DNA of 64,000 nucleotides from Rhodocollybia butyracea (Eukaryota > Basidiomycota > Agaricomycetes > Agaricales > Omphalotaceae), in assembly GCA_015501585.1 (NCBI GenBank), contig JADNRY010000041.1:278266-342265 (forward strand). The letters are read 5' to 3'. This document shows positions 9,218 to 21,616 of the stretch, one piece after another. The notes under the pieces were generated by a model that did not search any database, was not told where the DNA came from, and saw only the letters and a list, made by a program, of their open reading frames with translations. The first letter of the stretch is position 1. Every line of letters starts with the position of its first letter. The translations under genes were made by a program, and so were the position numbers.

Positions 9218-11374
9218 CTACGCCATGGCTTTTCCTCCTTCCTTACCACCAGTCAAACTCTTCCAAAGCTTCTTCAGCGTCCCACGCTTCTGGACACTCT
9301 TTGTGGAATGCCGTCCGCCAAAACCTAACACAGTATCCAAGTGCGTTTCGGATTTGTTTCGCGGGACTCTCGGGTTGTCGAAGCATTGCGTTGCTTTGGA
9401 GGAATTACCAGACCATGGATGAGGGTCAGTATCACCGATATACAGACTGGCGGCTTTCAAGGGATCACGATAGGGATGAGATCCACTGAAAGCACTTGAC
9501 CCGGGAGGTTCTCCGACGCCCAAAAAACTCAGAGCCTTCGGCGAAAAACGAGAGGCAGGCAGGTCATCTTCATCCTCCTCGACATTTAGAAAGCTAGAGG
9601 CTCTATGTCTAGAAAATCTTGGGGATGATGCACTTGAACTGAAAGGGGAGCTCGCCGTAGGCGATCCTAAGCTTGAAGACGATGCATAGGGTATAACACC
9701 GCGAAATCCGTATGGAGTTTCGAGCATCTGGTCTGCCTTGCTACTTTGTGCACGAGAAGGTGAGGGCGGGGTGATTGCAGTCGTCGGGGTAACAGGAGAT
9801 CGATGCGAACCGAAAGAGGACGATGCAGATGGGGAATGAAGCACACTCGTCGAAGGCACGGGATAGTTTTCGTTCAAAGGAAGAGGCGGCACCATAACAG
9901 AACGACGTGCCATAAGAGTCAACGGAACGACTGGCATCACGTCGTCGTGGATAAGATTAGGACGAGAAAGCGTATCGGGCAGGAGTAACCCGTTTTGATG
10001 GTTAGCAAGATCGGGATTGGATTCGTAAATACAGTCTGGAAGCGGAGGAACAGGAGCGATCTGGTGCGACTCTTCCGAACTACAAAAGGACAGAAAACTA
10101 AGACCTTTAACGTGCCTACCCTTGCGTGGAGCAACCGAACTGGGTTCCAATACCGAATCCGCAGTGGAAGTCGTACGTGAATGAACAAACGACTTGCTCC
10201 TTTTCAATATAGTTTTTGTTCGCGATTTTAAAGAGTCAAAGCTGTTGTTGCGCGAACTCAAAGTGAGTTGCTCTGATTTTGATGAAATATCTGAAGGAGA
10301 GTGCCTGTGTTCCATCGTTGATGGTGTAGTAGGGACGTTTTTCCTCACGGCGGCGGTGGGGAGTGGAATAGGCAAGTCAGAGACGACTAGGAGGTCATCC
10401 TCAGTCTCTTCATCAATGACGCCACAGTCCGATTGAGAACTATGGATGCTGCTAGGAGCTGGAGGGCGAAGAATAGAGTCCATGTCCATGTCTGTGTCCT
10501 CTGATCCGTTTTCGGAGGAGAAGGAGCTATTTTGAGAAGACGACATGCTATCGACACTATCTGCACTCTTTTCTGAAGCACCATATCTCGCACTCCCAAG
10601 GGTACTGTTACTTTTGCTCGCCTTGTCACCTTCGGAAGACTGAACAGCAAGAGTCTCCTCACTACTCGCACTCGCACTAGCGCCACTCGATCCGGTTCCA
10701 TGGGAACTTGAAGGACGCTTGTGGTGATTCGGCTGAGACTTAGCACCACCAATCGATTTCCTGCGATATTCTTTGGCGGATATGGGCATTACGACATTGG
10801 ATCCCATTCTGACCCTGCTGAATCGCGGCGTCTCTCCGAACGTATTAGTGCTGAGCCAATCTCCAATTTCGGAGGATGGATTCCGATGTAATACACGCGG
10901 AAAGTTAGAAGGCGTGGCGGTATGTGCGGAGCCCGGAAATGATTTAGTATTTTCGCGGGATGGGGGACGAGAAGAAGCTTTAGGAGTGAGTGGAGGAGTG
11001 ATAGGCGGAATAGGTAAAGAAGGAGAAGGAGAGGAAGCCGATATTGGTGCCAAAAAACCTGGCGGCGAAGATTTCCGTTTATCAAACATGGGCATGACGA
11101 TGCCCCGGTGAGGGGGAGAGGGGAAGTGAGGTATTGGGTCCATCCAGTCCAAAGAGTAGAGGGAAGTGCTTGAAGATGACAGGTCGGAAGCCGAGGAAAT
11201 CCTGGATGGTTTTGCTTTGCCCTGCATGTCCTCATTTGAAATGACCAAGCCTTCACTGGATAATGCGGGTCCAGCAAGTGGTGAGGATCGCAAGGGACGA
11301 ACACTGTGACGGACACTGTGACGACGCATTGTAGAGGATGTAGAGGGTATATCACAGGGTGAGTTTATAACCAT
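9218..11374 (-). CDS. Large Ser/Pro-rich protein of unknown function
   Basis: A single intronless frame of 718 codons from the ATG at 11374 (MVINSPCDIPSTSS). An in-frame ATG at the MRRHSVRHSV segment is an alternative start. The protein is mostly low complexity: long Ser/Thr/Pro runs, acidic patches (ETEDDLLV, NVEEDEDDLP) and basic Ser-Arg patches such as RSKSF and KTILKRSKSF that look like kinase target sites. The only segment that looks ordered is the basic C-terminus, KRGTLKKLWKSLTGGKEGGK. Similar proteins with a short basic tail are common as orphan or Agaricomycete-specific genes, and a signalling or cytoskeletal role would be a guess. No domain was recognised. The very long open frame, against expectation for non-coding DNA, is the main support. 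Confidence 0.75.
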   Translation of the reverse strand: MVINSPCDIPSTSSTMRRHSVRHSVRPLRSSPLAGPALSSEGLVISNEDMQGKAKPSRISSASDLSSSSTSLYSLDWMDPIPHFPSPPHRGIVMPMFDKRKSSPPGFLAPISASSPSPSLPIPPITPPLTPKASSRPPSRENTKSFPGSAHTATPSNFPRVLHRNPSSEIGDWLSTNTFGETPRFSRVRMGSNVVMPISAKEYRRKSIGGAKSQPNHHKRPSSSHGTGSSGASASASSEETLAVQSSEGDKASKSNSTLGSARYGASEKSADSVDSMSSSQNSSFSSENGSEDTDMDMDSILRPPAPSSIHSSQSDCGVIDEETEDDLLVVSDLPIPLPTAAVRKNVPTTPSTMEHRHSPSDISSKSEQLTLSSRNNSFDSLKSRTKTILKRSKSFVHSRTTSTADSVLEPSSVAPRKGRHVKGLSFLSFCSSEESHQIAPVPPLPDCIYESNPDLANHQNGLLLPDTLSRPNLIHDDVMPVVPLTLMARRSVMVPPLPLNENYPVPSTSVLHSPSASSSFGSHRSPVTPTTAITPPSPSRAQSSKADQMLETPYGFRGVIPYASSSSLGSPTASSPFSSSASSPRFSRHRASSFLNVEEDEDDLPASRFSPKALSFLGVGEPPGSSAFSGSHPYRDPLKAASLYIGDTDPHPWSGNSSKATQCFDNPRVPRNKSETHLDTVLGFGGRHSTKSVQKRGTLKKLWKSLTGGKEGGKAMA

Positions 11375-13281
11375 GGTCAAGTACAGGCTTTGGCCGGCTT
11401 CACCGTTACAGCCGAGTCAGATAGGCGAAAGGTGAAAAACCAGGGCAACTTACATGGAGCCGGTGAAGGTCGTGGTGGAGGTAGAGAGAGAATCCTTTCT
11501 CTCGGAATCCGTTATGAGATTCTGTCAAGACCTTACTAGCGTGCGGATTTTTGTCTAAGGCAGGAAGACGCGGTTGAACATTAAAAACGGAGAGCTATTT
11601 TGTATGTACTGTATAGCCATGAGGCGATAAGCGTGTTTACAGGAAGATGGACGCACAGCTTGAACCGAGCTTGGCGGGGTAACCTGATCGAAGGATTGAC
11701 TAATGTCCAACAGGCCAATTTTGGACGAGAGGCGGACGGCAGTAAGCGCTTGTAGTGCGGCATTCGTTCGAGTGACAATAGAACCCGACTAGATTTGACC
11801 TTGTCAACAATCATATCTCGGCATATTTGCATTCTTCCGGCATTTTCGATTCTTTGAAGTGCTGGAAACACGGAATACGGAATGAAATATAAGGTAAGTT
11901 AAAGTCGAACATTCTCCGTCTCCGTCTTTATGGTCGTTGCTGTTATCGTGTCAATCAAGTGTCGATGATAGGAGACTGATATATAGGCGGTTATAGGAGT
12001 GAGCAGGATCATAAGATGAAGCAAGGCTGAAGAACATACGTTCAGACGGTCAAGGCTTGTGCTGACTTCCCTGGATAAAGACGTTGTAATGGTTGCAGCC
12101 TATCAAGCGCTTCGAATATCTGAGAGATGAGTGAGTTTTTAAGTTAATCGCAGGACGATCCTGGAGATCAACCCATGAAGCACATGTACATGTGTTGCAG
12201 GAACAGCAAACCTGGAGTGAAGCATTCTGATAAAATCGAGAGTCTAGTTTTCCAGAGGGTCTAAAGTCTTCGGGACGAAACCTTAGTGCTTGGGCATTAC
12301 TTCACGCGTAGGGATGTCTGTACATAGCTGTACAACTAGCCTGTGTCGTCCCGGAGTGATGCCTACAGATGCCTCCCTTGTATCGTCAGCAAGGAGATTT
12401 TCAAGATGAGGTGACTGATTTGACCGATTTCGGCTACCATTTTGCTACCCGTAGAGAACTCTCAGGATTGAGCTCCGATTGAGATCTTCGTCTAAATATC
12501 ATGATAGTGTGTTATGTTATCGAAAAGCCAGAGAGACTGACCTTTTAACTTTATGTAGATCACTTGAAGGCAGCGAAGAATCGGCTTGCTATATCTCTAG
12601 AGCGACTTCGACGAAAGCGGGGGTCCCGGTTGTGGTGTGAGCCATTTTCTAGAAGACAGAAGAAGAGTTTCGATCGCGCAATTTGGGGCTCAAAGCTCAA
12701 AGGCTCAAACCGGAAGATGCGAACAGAAGGAAGGAAGGAAGTTTACTGACGCAAGTACTGGCTAGTGAACGCGTTGGCGAAGCCGGCCCGAAGCCATCCG
12801 GAGGCTTCCGCGGCCCTAGGGTGACATTCGTGACATTGACAACACTGTGACAGAGGAACAATTCTGTAAGTATGTACTAATTTTAAGTTCTGTCGTAATA
12901 TATGTAGAGCAGCTTGCCGCCAGGCCGCCAAGGAAAATAATGGCTGTTGCTCCAAGTGCCATGCGCTAAAGCGCGAATTGTGCTATTTCCGTTAAATTTT
13001 GTCTGAACTTTACTTACTTTTGACTCTTGAGAAAAGGTACATGATCAAGGAAGCCTCAGGCCTCAGATTCAATCAATCTCCAAGTATGTACCAAACGTTC
13101 GTTCTCTTATGCATGCTTATGCATACCGCCACACAGCTTCCCTCCCTTGACTGAATCGAAATTTAGCTCCTCCCACTTTTACGGTACTCGGACTTCCATT
13201 TCATCAAACAAGTTTACCACGTTTGAAAAAGGATGGAGAGTATAAATACGCGAGCCAACCCTGCTCTGAACACGAGAGAAG
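11375..13281. other. Intergenic, 1.9 kb
   Basis: Upstream of both the Ser-rich gene (-) and the phosphatase gene (+). Only short frames without protein-like content occur. The stretch 11375-11580 is pyrimidine/purine-skewed and may be 5' UTR of the Ser-rich gene. A TATA box lies at the right edge. Nothing else was recognised. Confidence 0.55.
13241..13250 (+). promoter_or_regulatory. TATA box of the phytase-type phosphatase gene
   Basis: TATAAATACG, 32-41 bp before the ATG at 13282. Confidence 0.6.
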
Positions 13282-15555
13282 ATGTTGTTGCTTTCTGCAT
13301 TCATCTCTGCAGCTTTCGCCAGCCAAGTAAACGCAGCGGCCGCGAAAGCCAAAGCGCCGAAAGCTTCATCCTTTGCAGGATCTACGACTACATTCCAGTT
13401 CCCTCCTGATGATGTGCTTGCTACGGCTTCACTCATCGATTCTTTCTTCCCAGTTGCTTCTGTAGTCGGCTTCCCTGGCCCTACTCCAAGTACGTTCTCT
13501 GTATTAAACAAGTACAATAAGAGCTTACAGTCGTCATAGCTGGTGATGAGGCTGAATCTGTCGCCACTGCTCCGGCTAATGCTCCCGTCAATGCTTTTTA
13601 CCCGCTTGTCAGGCCGAACACGTCTGACAACAAGGGCAAGTCTTTCAATGTCGTAGACTCGTGGGCCAATCTCTCGCCGATGCAATCTGTCGAGTCGTTT
13701 GGTCTTGATGATACGTCCGAGTTGATCCCTGAAGGATGTGCACTCAACCAGGCCTTCCTCCTTCACCGTCATGGTGCTCGGTATCCAACATCTGGCGCAT
13801 CCCCAGCTGCCTTTGCTACTGCTGTCAATGCTGCCGCTAGCAATGGTACTTTCTCAGCGACGGGTCCCCTTTCTTTCCTCAACACCTGGACTTACAGGCT
13901 TGGTGCTGAAATTTTGAGTATGTCATTATGCCCCCTCTATGTAATGTCATTATACTCATGGCCTGACTAGCTCCTTTCGGTCGCGAGCAATTGTATGTAT
14001 TCATTTCCCTCATCCATCTATCGACGTGTTTCTTATGGCCTCGAAAGGTTCGAACTGGGTGTGGGTTTCCGCGTCAAATATGGTATGAGGCACTATTTGG
14101 ATACATGTTTCCATCTAAAATCTATCCGAAAAAGGTGATCTTCTCAAGAACTTTACTGGATTGCCTGTGTGGCGTACAACTTCCGAGGGTGAGTCCATTG
14201 TTCCTCAACGAGCATCCTTGAATGAATGACAATGTCCATCAATCAACAGAGCGAATGGTCGATTCTGCGTGAGTATCGTTATTATAGCTTGTACCTTGCA
14301 CCTGACGATTACTTGACTTGATACAGCCTCCATTTCGCAGCCGGCTTCTTCGGAGTACAACAGTACACAAGCGACTACCACCAGCTCATCGAGATTGAGC
14401 AACTCGGATTCAACAGCACTCTGGCGCCTTACGAGGACTGCCCTAACGCAAACAATGAGATCGCCGAGCTTGGTACTCAGGCGACCACTGCCTGGGCTGA
14501 GGTTTACCTGAAAGATGCCCAAAAACGTCTTGCTCCTCACCTCCCTGGGTTCAATCTCACCATCGCTGATGTACTTGCAATGCAGACAATCTGTCCTTAT
14601 GAGGTACGTCTATATTTTTCTCTAATCAAAGGAACAAACAAATGAACCTGACGCCCTTCCCGTTCAATAGACTGTCGCCCTCGGATTCTCTTCGTTCTGT
14701 GATCTTTTCACTGAGGAAGAATGGAAAGGTTTCGCGTACAGCATTGGTAAGTTCTTCCTTCTAAGGACTACATGAACCTTGTTCAATAATTCAATGCATA
14801 GATTTGACCTTCTGGTATACCAATGGTCCTGGAAACCCCTCTGTCAGTGCCCAGGGTATTGGTTGGGTGGAAGAGCTTGTTTCTCGTTTGACACAAACTC
14901 GTATCACAACGGTATGTTTTTTGTATGCTGAGATGGTTCCCACCTAAAGACGGACGATCCGACCCTCAGCCCCGATCTTCTACCAATCAAACTATTGTTG
15001 GCAGCAACGTCACCTTCCCGCTTTTCCAACCCATCTTTGTCGATGCTACTCATGACACCGTTATCTCTGCCAGTACGCTTCCCCTCTACATTTCAGTAAA
15101 CTCGGACTAATAAAGTACTCTACCCAGTTGTCACGGCGATGAACTTCACCTCTCTTGCTGCAGGAGGCCCTCTTCCCCTTGACCATATCCCCAAAGATCA
15201 TGTAAGTCCAAGCTTCTCGAATACACCATCACTTGGCGTTTGTTAATTCTCATCCTTGTAGACTTACATAGTCAACCAAATCTCACCCTTTGCATCCAGA
15301 ATGGTTGGTCAAGTCCTCTCTTGCCCTGCTTCTGACAAACCCACCCATATCCGGTGGGTCCTCAATGACGCTGTCTTGCCTCAAACCGGTATCGCGGGCT
15401 GCAAGTACGATAAAGACGGTCTTTGCCCACTCGATACCTTCATCGCTGGCATGAAGCAGCGTATCCAGGAAGTCGACTTCGACTTTGACTGTTTCGCAAA
15501 CTATACGTTCACACTGGCCGGCGATAAGATTACAACTGGCCAGTTCCCCAAGTAA
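13282..15555 (+). CDS. Secreted histidine acid phosphatase (phytase-like)
   Basis: About 550 aa in ten or so exons. Residues 1-18 (LLLSAFISAAFASQVNA) form a signal peptide. The catalytic motif RHGARYP (in LLHRHGARYPTSGA) contains the nucleophilic His. The paired proton-donor motif is HDT in FVDATHDTVIS, and RTTSEERMVDSALHFAAGFFG is the family's third conserved block. Several N-glycosylation sequons and spaced Cys residues fit a secreted enzyme. Family role: release of phosphate from phytate or other phosphomonoesters outside the cell. The intron at about 14911-14966 ends at a CTCAG acceptor in the best-fitting model. The stop is at 15553-15555. Phytate preference over general acid phosphatase activity is not provable here. 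Confidence 0.92.
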
Positions 15556-18366
15556 GTGTAACTTTGGGCTTGGATCAAAATACGTCGATTACTTGGATCG
15601 ATGACTGATGATGCATGACACAAAATGTACTTCACAATGAACACTGTTTTACAATGAAAAGTGAAATGATTTGATGGTTCTCTTCAAGTTTCCTGCTAGT
15701 GAAGCGGTACATACACCAGACCCGCGCAGGCTTAAGTGCTAGTTGATGGAACAAACTCCCAGAACTAACTGAGCACATTTCCTGCTCTTGTGCAACAATG
15801 GATCAACGACTGTTCATGATCCATCGTATCCGAGTGACCGAGTCCCTGAGCATGTGCACACCTTCTCTTCCATAAGCCTGCCTCTGCCTGCCTTCACCAA
15901 AGGTTGCTGCAGATGTCTGTCGTCTATTGTACAGTAAGGTTCTCACATTGGAAACTTCATCATGGCATCATTTAAAAATCGATATGTAGATTACCGGACG
16001 GAGATGACGGACATATCGTGAAATGCCGCGGCATACAGTATACTGGAAAGAGGAAGTCATCCTTTGTGGCCAGAATGCATAGCTTGAATTGATATCATAG
16101 TTTCTGACCAAATCGAGAATACGCATACACACCGTTATTACCATAGTCGTCCCATCTGACTGCTCAACTCCACCTCGACTTTTCCACTCCAGATACTTTC
16201 CCGCCTCTCCTATCTGAACCTGGCGCCCTGGATCTGAGCCATCAGCCTTGAAATCTGTACATCTCTTCGGACCAATAGTAGTCTTCTACTGTTGCTCAAA
16301 GCTGACTAAGAGTCTTCCAGAAAGATTCCCCAATAGTTACAGGTACGCACTGCTGTCCTACTAGTACTTACTTGCAATCCATCAGTGTCCTTGAAACCCC
16401 AACGTTATCGGCCAGAAGCAAGCCCTGATAAAACTGGGATTTTCAGGGATTAGTTCTCGGAATAAAAGTTATAGGCTGTTTACAGCCACTTCAAGCCTCT
16501 TTTACAGCCGCATTGAAACTTGGGGATCGGATTTTTAGGTGCTATCTTACGTTCGCTTTCCAGTCAACCATTGTAGATCTTCCACAGTGAAGGCCAATTA
16601 ATGACTATAACATTGATACTACATTCAAAACATGTCATAAGGTTTGTTCTAGCTCTCTCATTCGAATACCTAAAGGACGGCCCGATCAACTACTGATTTT
16701 ACGGGCCGAGTCAAAGCTGGTTATATCAACCGTTTCTGTGAAAAATGAGAGTCGAGGACCGCTTGTAATTTGATCTTCGGGATGAATATCGCGATATGGG
16801 GACGAGACAGTCACAATGGTCGAAGTGTCGCACAATTGAAGCATTTCCTCTCTCGTTTTACTTCAACGTGTTTGCCTAATTAAGTAGCCAACTCAGTGTC
16901 TGGTATAATAGGGTATAATTCCTCAACCTTGTATTACCATACGCTCTATTCAGGCGCTGCTGACCTGAGCGAACCAGGGAAAGTGGTTTCTCACTCGCGA
17001 GGAGCGCCACTCCGTCGATCGCATCTTAAAATTCAGAAAATTTTATACATACTAGCAGTAAAAGACACGCTTTTTTTCTCTTTCATTGCACGCGCAGGCA
17101 TCAGCCTGTGAGCTTATATATCTCTTTAACACCGCTGACTTTGCGGACACTGTCTCCATCCTTGCGTACTTGAACGACGAAATTCGGCTCCGTCTCCCGT
17201 CCATTGGGCTTACTTACACTTATGCGTGAACACGTATTGCAGTGTTAGAGCCAGTGACTATACGGTCCCGTCTGTTGATTACTGGCATACCGGTTGAAAC
17301 CCACATTCTTTTCTTCGTGTTGGGTAGTGTGTACATACTGTGCGCAGCTGGCCCTGTGCGCTGGGGTGGTTAAGTTCACCCTGCCACAGCAGGGTTGGCT
17401 GCGTGCATCCGCGGCACACATTTGGCGCAGTGTGTGTTGCGCGGGCCCCGGCTGTTCCTCAATGGGACCGCGACGGTTCTTCCTTCCTTCCTTCCTTCCT
17501 TCTTGGATATTTTCAATCATTGCCGGTTTGGCTCCTATAGATGAAAGTATTTCCAAACCATTCTCACGGTCCCGTTTTGGCAACCCTAACCTTAGAGCTA
17601 AAAGGTTCGGCCCTTTGCCGCTTGCGGCCAGCCCCCCATACTTTATAAGTATCTTAATCTATCGTTCTTATCTTCATACTGGAAATATAGCCTAATCAGT
17701 CATTCGGAGTCCAAAGTTGATACATCGTAATTCCTGCAGGTTACTACTATGTAGGAATTTGAAGTTTACAGTCCGTTGAAGAATATAGTACTAGATACCA
17801 GACATCGTTCATTTGTCAAGTGTCACAAAAAGGTATTGCGCACCATCTCACCAGGACTTGTGCCTTAAGACTTACCAGTACCTACCTATATGCGGAGAAG
17901 AACGAACCGCGAGCACTTGACAGTACTTGGGCTGGGTAGAAATTAGTCACAGTACTGACAGAGTAGCACTGTCCTGCAAGCAATCCAACTAATAAAAATA
18001 CCTGGTGGTTTATAAGTTTCCTGGTACTATAGTACCACTGGTAGTTTCTGAATGGGATAGTTTAATGGGATAGTTTGTTGTCACATGATGGCAGGACATC
18101 ATCAAGTTTCCCACCGTGCCGTTACTAGCGTTAGGCTTTAATAATGAAATAGACGTAAACCCGCATGTGGCGAAACGAGCGCTTGACAGAGAAGAGATTC
18201 GATGGGAGAGTGCGATAAAGATGGGTAACGATTGCGTATTGTATATGCCCAAATTGTCAGGTGCCACTCCAGGTGCCGAATGTCGAGAATCGAGATACCA
18301 TTAAAGCATCGAGCTTTCGGATGATTTGACAATTCTCCCAGTACCGCTCTGCTGCCCAGGTCAATA
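15556..18366. other. Intergenic, 2.8 kb, the largest gene-free stretch
   Basis: No frame has protein-like content. The region holds a TTCC microsatellite (17478-17504), a tandem 13-nt repeat AATGGGATAGTTT at about 18052 and 18065, and a 16-nt palindrome TGGTACTATAGTACCA near 18021-18036. AGTACT-type motifs recur at 17780-18040. Upstream control of the P450 gene may lie here. No tRNA or transposon was recognised. Confidence 0.5.
17478..17504. repeat. TTCC tetranucleotide microsatellite
   Basis: About six tandem TTCC/CTTC units in a pyrimidine-rich stretch. Confidence 0.8.
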
Positions 18367-20583
18367 ATGAAGCTCATATTCTCCGGGCTCGGGGTTTTAG
18401 TTTTCCTGGTGGTACGAACGCTCCTCTCTGTCAGGAAACGCAGACAGCTTCCTCCTGGTCCTCGAGGTTTACCTATCATAGGCAACGCCCTGCAACTGGG
18501 TGGGGTAATGCCATTATGGCTGGTGTTTGACAAGTTAAAGGACGAGTACGGTGCGTACTCTTGATATCTACCATTTGCCGTCTTTCATCTCGCGTCATAG
18601 GCCCTGTTGTCTACCTGAATATGATGGGACAAGACATCGTCGTTCTCAACACCAAAGCCTCGGCTACGGAGCTCCTCGAGCGTCGTTCCTCTATCTATTC
18701 AGATCGCCCCAGGGGTATTGTAGCGGAGTACCTCGGGAGTCATTTAACACTCCCATTTGCACGATACGGTAAACTGTATGTCTTGAATCTGGCTAATAGA
18801 GGTAAAGTCTGACGTGCATTATGCAACTTGAAGATGGCAAGTCATGCGGCGAGCCAGCCATGCCGTTTTAAATACTCGAGTCAGCAACCAGTACCAATCT
18901 GTTCAAACCGATGAAGCAGTACTTCTCACCCATAGTCTGTTGTGCGATACCTCCTCTTCAATACGTGCCAAACTCAACAGGTGCTCAATTGATCCATTTT
19001 TTTTTTTTTGATATTACTCGCTCTCATTTCAACCCATCAGGTCTGCAACAACCATAATTTCCGTTGTATACGGTAAACAATCGGGTCTTTACTTGGGAAA
19101 GTCGGTCGAAGGAGTCCCCGACTCCTCGCTTCAATTTCAAACTCAGATTACTGCCAGTTCACCGGAAGAGCTTCAGGCTCCCGATGCTCTTCAAACTCTC
19201 AGCAATATTGCCCATCGGTTTACCAACGCCATGTATCCAGGGGCGTACGCTGTGGAAATTCTTCCAATACTAGATTATCTTCCGGCCCCGCTTGCAACGT
19301 GGAAGAGGGATGCAAAACGGGACTTTAAGAAGATATCATATATATTGAGAAGGTATTTTGATGATGCAGTGAGTAAGCTCTTGCTCTATTAATGATTTTA
19401 TCTTCAATTTTACCCTAAAACAAAGGTTAAAAACGACACTCAAAGATCAAGTCTATGTGTCAATCTTTCTGAAGACCAATCTGAATTGACGAGTGTCGAG
19501 AAATCTTGGATTGCGGGAACCATTTCGTAGGTGGTTCCTCCCTTAAACGTAAATGCCTCGGACTCACGTTGATGTATTGCAGCATTGCAGCCCTTGAAAC
19601 CGTGAGTGAGCGTCATTTGTCCCATACTAGTCCAAGCGCACTGATTTCAGCACAGACCAGTAATACCCTGTCATTTTTCATCTATGCCATGACCCTGCAT
19701 CCCAATGTTCAGCAACAAGCCCAAAATGAACTAGACCGGGTTGTGGGGAGATCACGGAATCCGACTTTTAGTGATATGCCACACCTGCCGTACGTGAGGG
19801 CGATCGTGAAAGAGGTTCGAGACTCGAAAACCTCCGAAGTTATCTCATTAACGCATCGAGCAGGTTCTTAGATGGCAGCCTGCAATACCGTTAGCTGTAC
19901 CACACGTCTCACTGAAAGTTAGGCTTGAATACGGTTCACGGTCATATTAACATTCTGACACTTTCAATCAGGACGATTGGTACGAGAATTACTTCATCCC
20001 AAAGGGTACAAGCTGCATAGCAAATGTATGGTAAGGCCCACGAGTCATCATCATTTCTCCTCGCTATTACTCATGCAATGGAACGTAGGTCGATGAATCG
20101 CGATAAAGATGTTTATGGTCCAGACGCCGACCAATTCCGTCCTGAGAGATTCCTTGAACTCTCAGACAAGGGATTTATGCTCAGAGGTGAATACGAAGCC
20201 GATGATGGGCATTACACTTATGGTTTTGGGAGAAGGTATAGTTCTTTTTTCTTTCTTAATTTTAACAATACCTAAGTCACCATTGAATTAACAAAGAGTA
20301 TGTGTGGGGAAGCACGTTGCCGATAATGCGTTGTTTATCAACATATGCACTACATTGTGGGCTCTATGGGTGGAGCCTGATAACTTTTACAAACCCGTAG
20401 AAAATCGAGTCCCATTAAAGGACCTCCTCAAGTAGGTTATGTTTAGGCTATATGTACGGACATCGCTGATTTTTGGTCTCAAGCCCAAGCCCAGACTTTC
20501 AATGTCGTTTTATTCCTCGATTTCCAGGTGCAGAAGTCGTCCTTCAGAGCTTACATGATTATATTGCACCTGGAACAAATTAA
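18367..20583 (+). CDS. Cytochrome P450 monooxygenase
   Basis: About 500 aa over ten or more exons. An N-terminal membrane anchor ([18 protein letters not shown]) is followed by the hinge [14 protein letters not shown]. Then come [17 protein letters not shown] in helix C, the I-helix segment [15 protein letters not shown], a K-helix region ([13 protein letters not shown] with the ExxR Glu and Arg), [11 protein letters not shown], and the heme-binding loop [16 protein letters not shown] with the ligand Cys. The intron inside the heme loop (about 20237-20297) must be spliced to join GRR to VCVG. The I-helix has AALETT where AGxET/DT is usual, so the first Gly is Ala. The last exon ends after an intron at about 20435-20490 with [14 protein letters not shown], stop at 20581. 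Likely ER-bound; substrate unknown. No other secondary-metabolism gene is adjacent. Confidence 0.9.
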
Positions 20584-20905
20584 ATAGAGCCTTTATTGTT
20601 CCGATTGATTGTTGATTACTACTGTAATTGTGGTGAGCATACTACATATGCAGACAAACGAATCCAAATATAGAAAGCGGTCAAAGCGTAAAATATCTTA
20701 CTCGAATCTTACTGGCGATTCGCGAATTTTATTCAAATTACTTCACTGGTTGCAGATTTTATCTTTTTTCTACACTGTGCATCTTTCAAACTGTAATAGT
20801 CAATCTTGAGCGCACCTGTTCTAAATTCGACTTATAAGCGCCCGTAGTGACAGGTCATGCGGTCTGTTCCGGCTCGCAGGCGCCTAATTGTTCATTTTTT
20901 CTGCT
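20584..20905. other. Intergenic, 322 bp
   Basis: 3' region of the P450 and leader of the mitoribosomal gene. No gene is seen. Confidence 0.6.
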
Positions 20906-21394
20906 ATGCAACTCTGCCAACGTTCGCTGTTATCATTAAGATTATCGAGAAACCCTCCCTTCCAACTACCGAAAACCCGATGTATTTCCAGCTCTCCGTA
21001 CGGTCGCACTCATGTTTGGAAAAGACGGCCGCCAGTTCTTCCTAATCCCGTCGTCCCAAAATTCCCTCAACGTGTTGTTCGAGCCGATGGAACCTCTTTT
21101 ACTCACTGGACCACGTCTCCTCGCTCATTTATACGCTTAACACGTGATACGACGAATAATCCGATGTGGAATACTGCTCTTTGGGCAGACGACCAGGCAG
21201 TCGAGGACGAAGCTAATACGACAGGAAGAATGGGTAGATTTAACAAAAGGTTCGATGGTATCGGTGGTGCAGGGGGTTCTGTTGACTGGATGGCGGGTAC
21301 GGGAGAGGGCAGTGGAATCGCTCTTGAGGGACAGTTAGTTGACCCGAGCAAGTATGTAATAAAGACGAAGAAAAAGAAAGGCGGTGGCAAGTAA
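20906..21394 (+). CDS. Probable mitochondrial ribosomal protein bL31m (yeast Mrpl36-like)
   Basis: A single-exon 162-aa frame from the ATG at 20906. The N-terminus QLCQRSLLSLRLSRNPPFQLPK is Arg/Leu/Ser-rich without acidic residues, a good mitochondrial presequence. The core, VVRADGTSFTHWTTSPRSF followed by IRLTRDTTNNPMWNT, resembles the bL31m signature (DGS/T-x-F-TTSP…DTRNxxxWNP). The C-terminus is Gly-rich and ends in a Lys run (KTKKKKGGGK). In the family it is a component of the large mitoribosomal subunit at the central protuberance. The first in-frame codon further upstream is not ATG. Identity rests on recognition of a short motif; the main alternative is an unrelated mitochondrial protein. 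Confidence 0.6.
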   Translation: MQLCQRSLLSLRLSRNPPFQLPKTRCISSSPYGRTHVWKRRPPVLPNPVVPKFPQRVVRADGTSFTHWTTSPRSFIRLTRDTTNNPMWNTALWADDQAVEDEANTTGRMGRFNKRFDGIGGAGGSVDWMAGTGEGSGIALEGQLVDPSKYVIKTKKKKGGGK

Positions 21395-21616
21395 CAGTCA
21401 CTGTTCACTGTTCAGTTAGTACTCTACATTTGCACTCAGCAGCTGGCTAATTTTGCTATAGGTTTCCGCTATTCTCGCACATTGACTTTCCACAACTACC
21501 AGTGGGAACCAATTATTCATTTAGTACCCCAGTCCATAACAATAGAAAAATATGAGAAACCTAGAAAAGAGAAAAGAAATTCAGCGTTTAACCTCAAATA
21601 ACAACCTCAACCTGTT

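Noticed and set aside
9937..10752. Several open frames in other phases within the Ser-rich gene
   Set aside because: Shadow frames typical of a long low-complexity coding exon.
14041..14060. GGTTCGAA motif suggesting a tRNA T-loop
   Set aside because: It is in the phosphatase gene, and no cloverleaf can be drawn around it. No tRNA was found elsewhere either.
16896..17111. Short plus-strand frame
   Set aside because: Seventy codons, no family, no promoter or splice context.
17294..17695. 133-codon plus-strand open frame in the 2.8-kb gap
   Set aside because: It begins at TTG, not ATG, has microsatellite-derived Pro/Ser/Phe content, and shows no family features or splice context.
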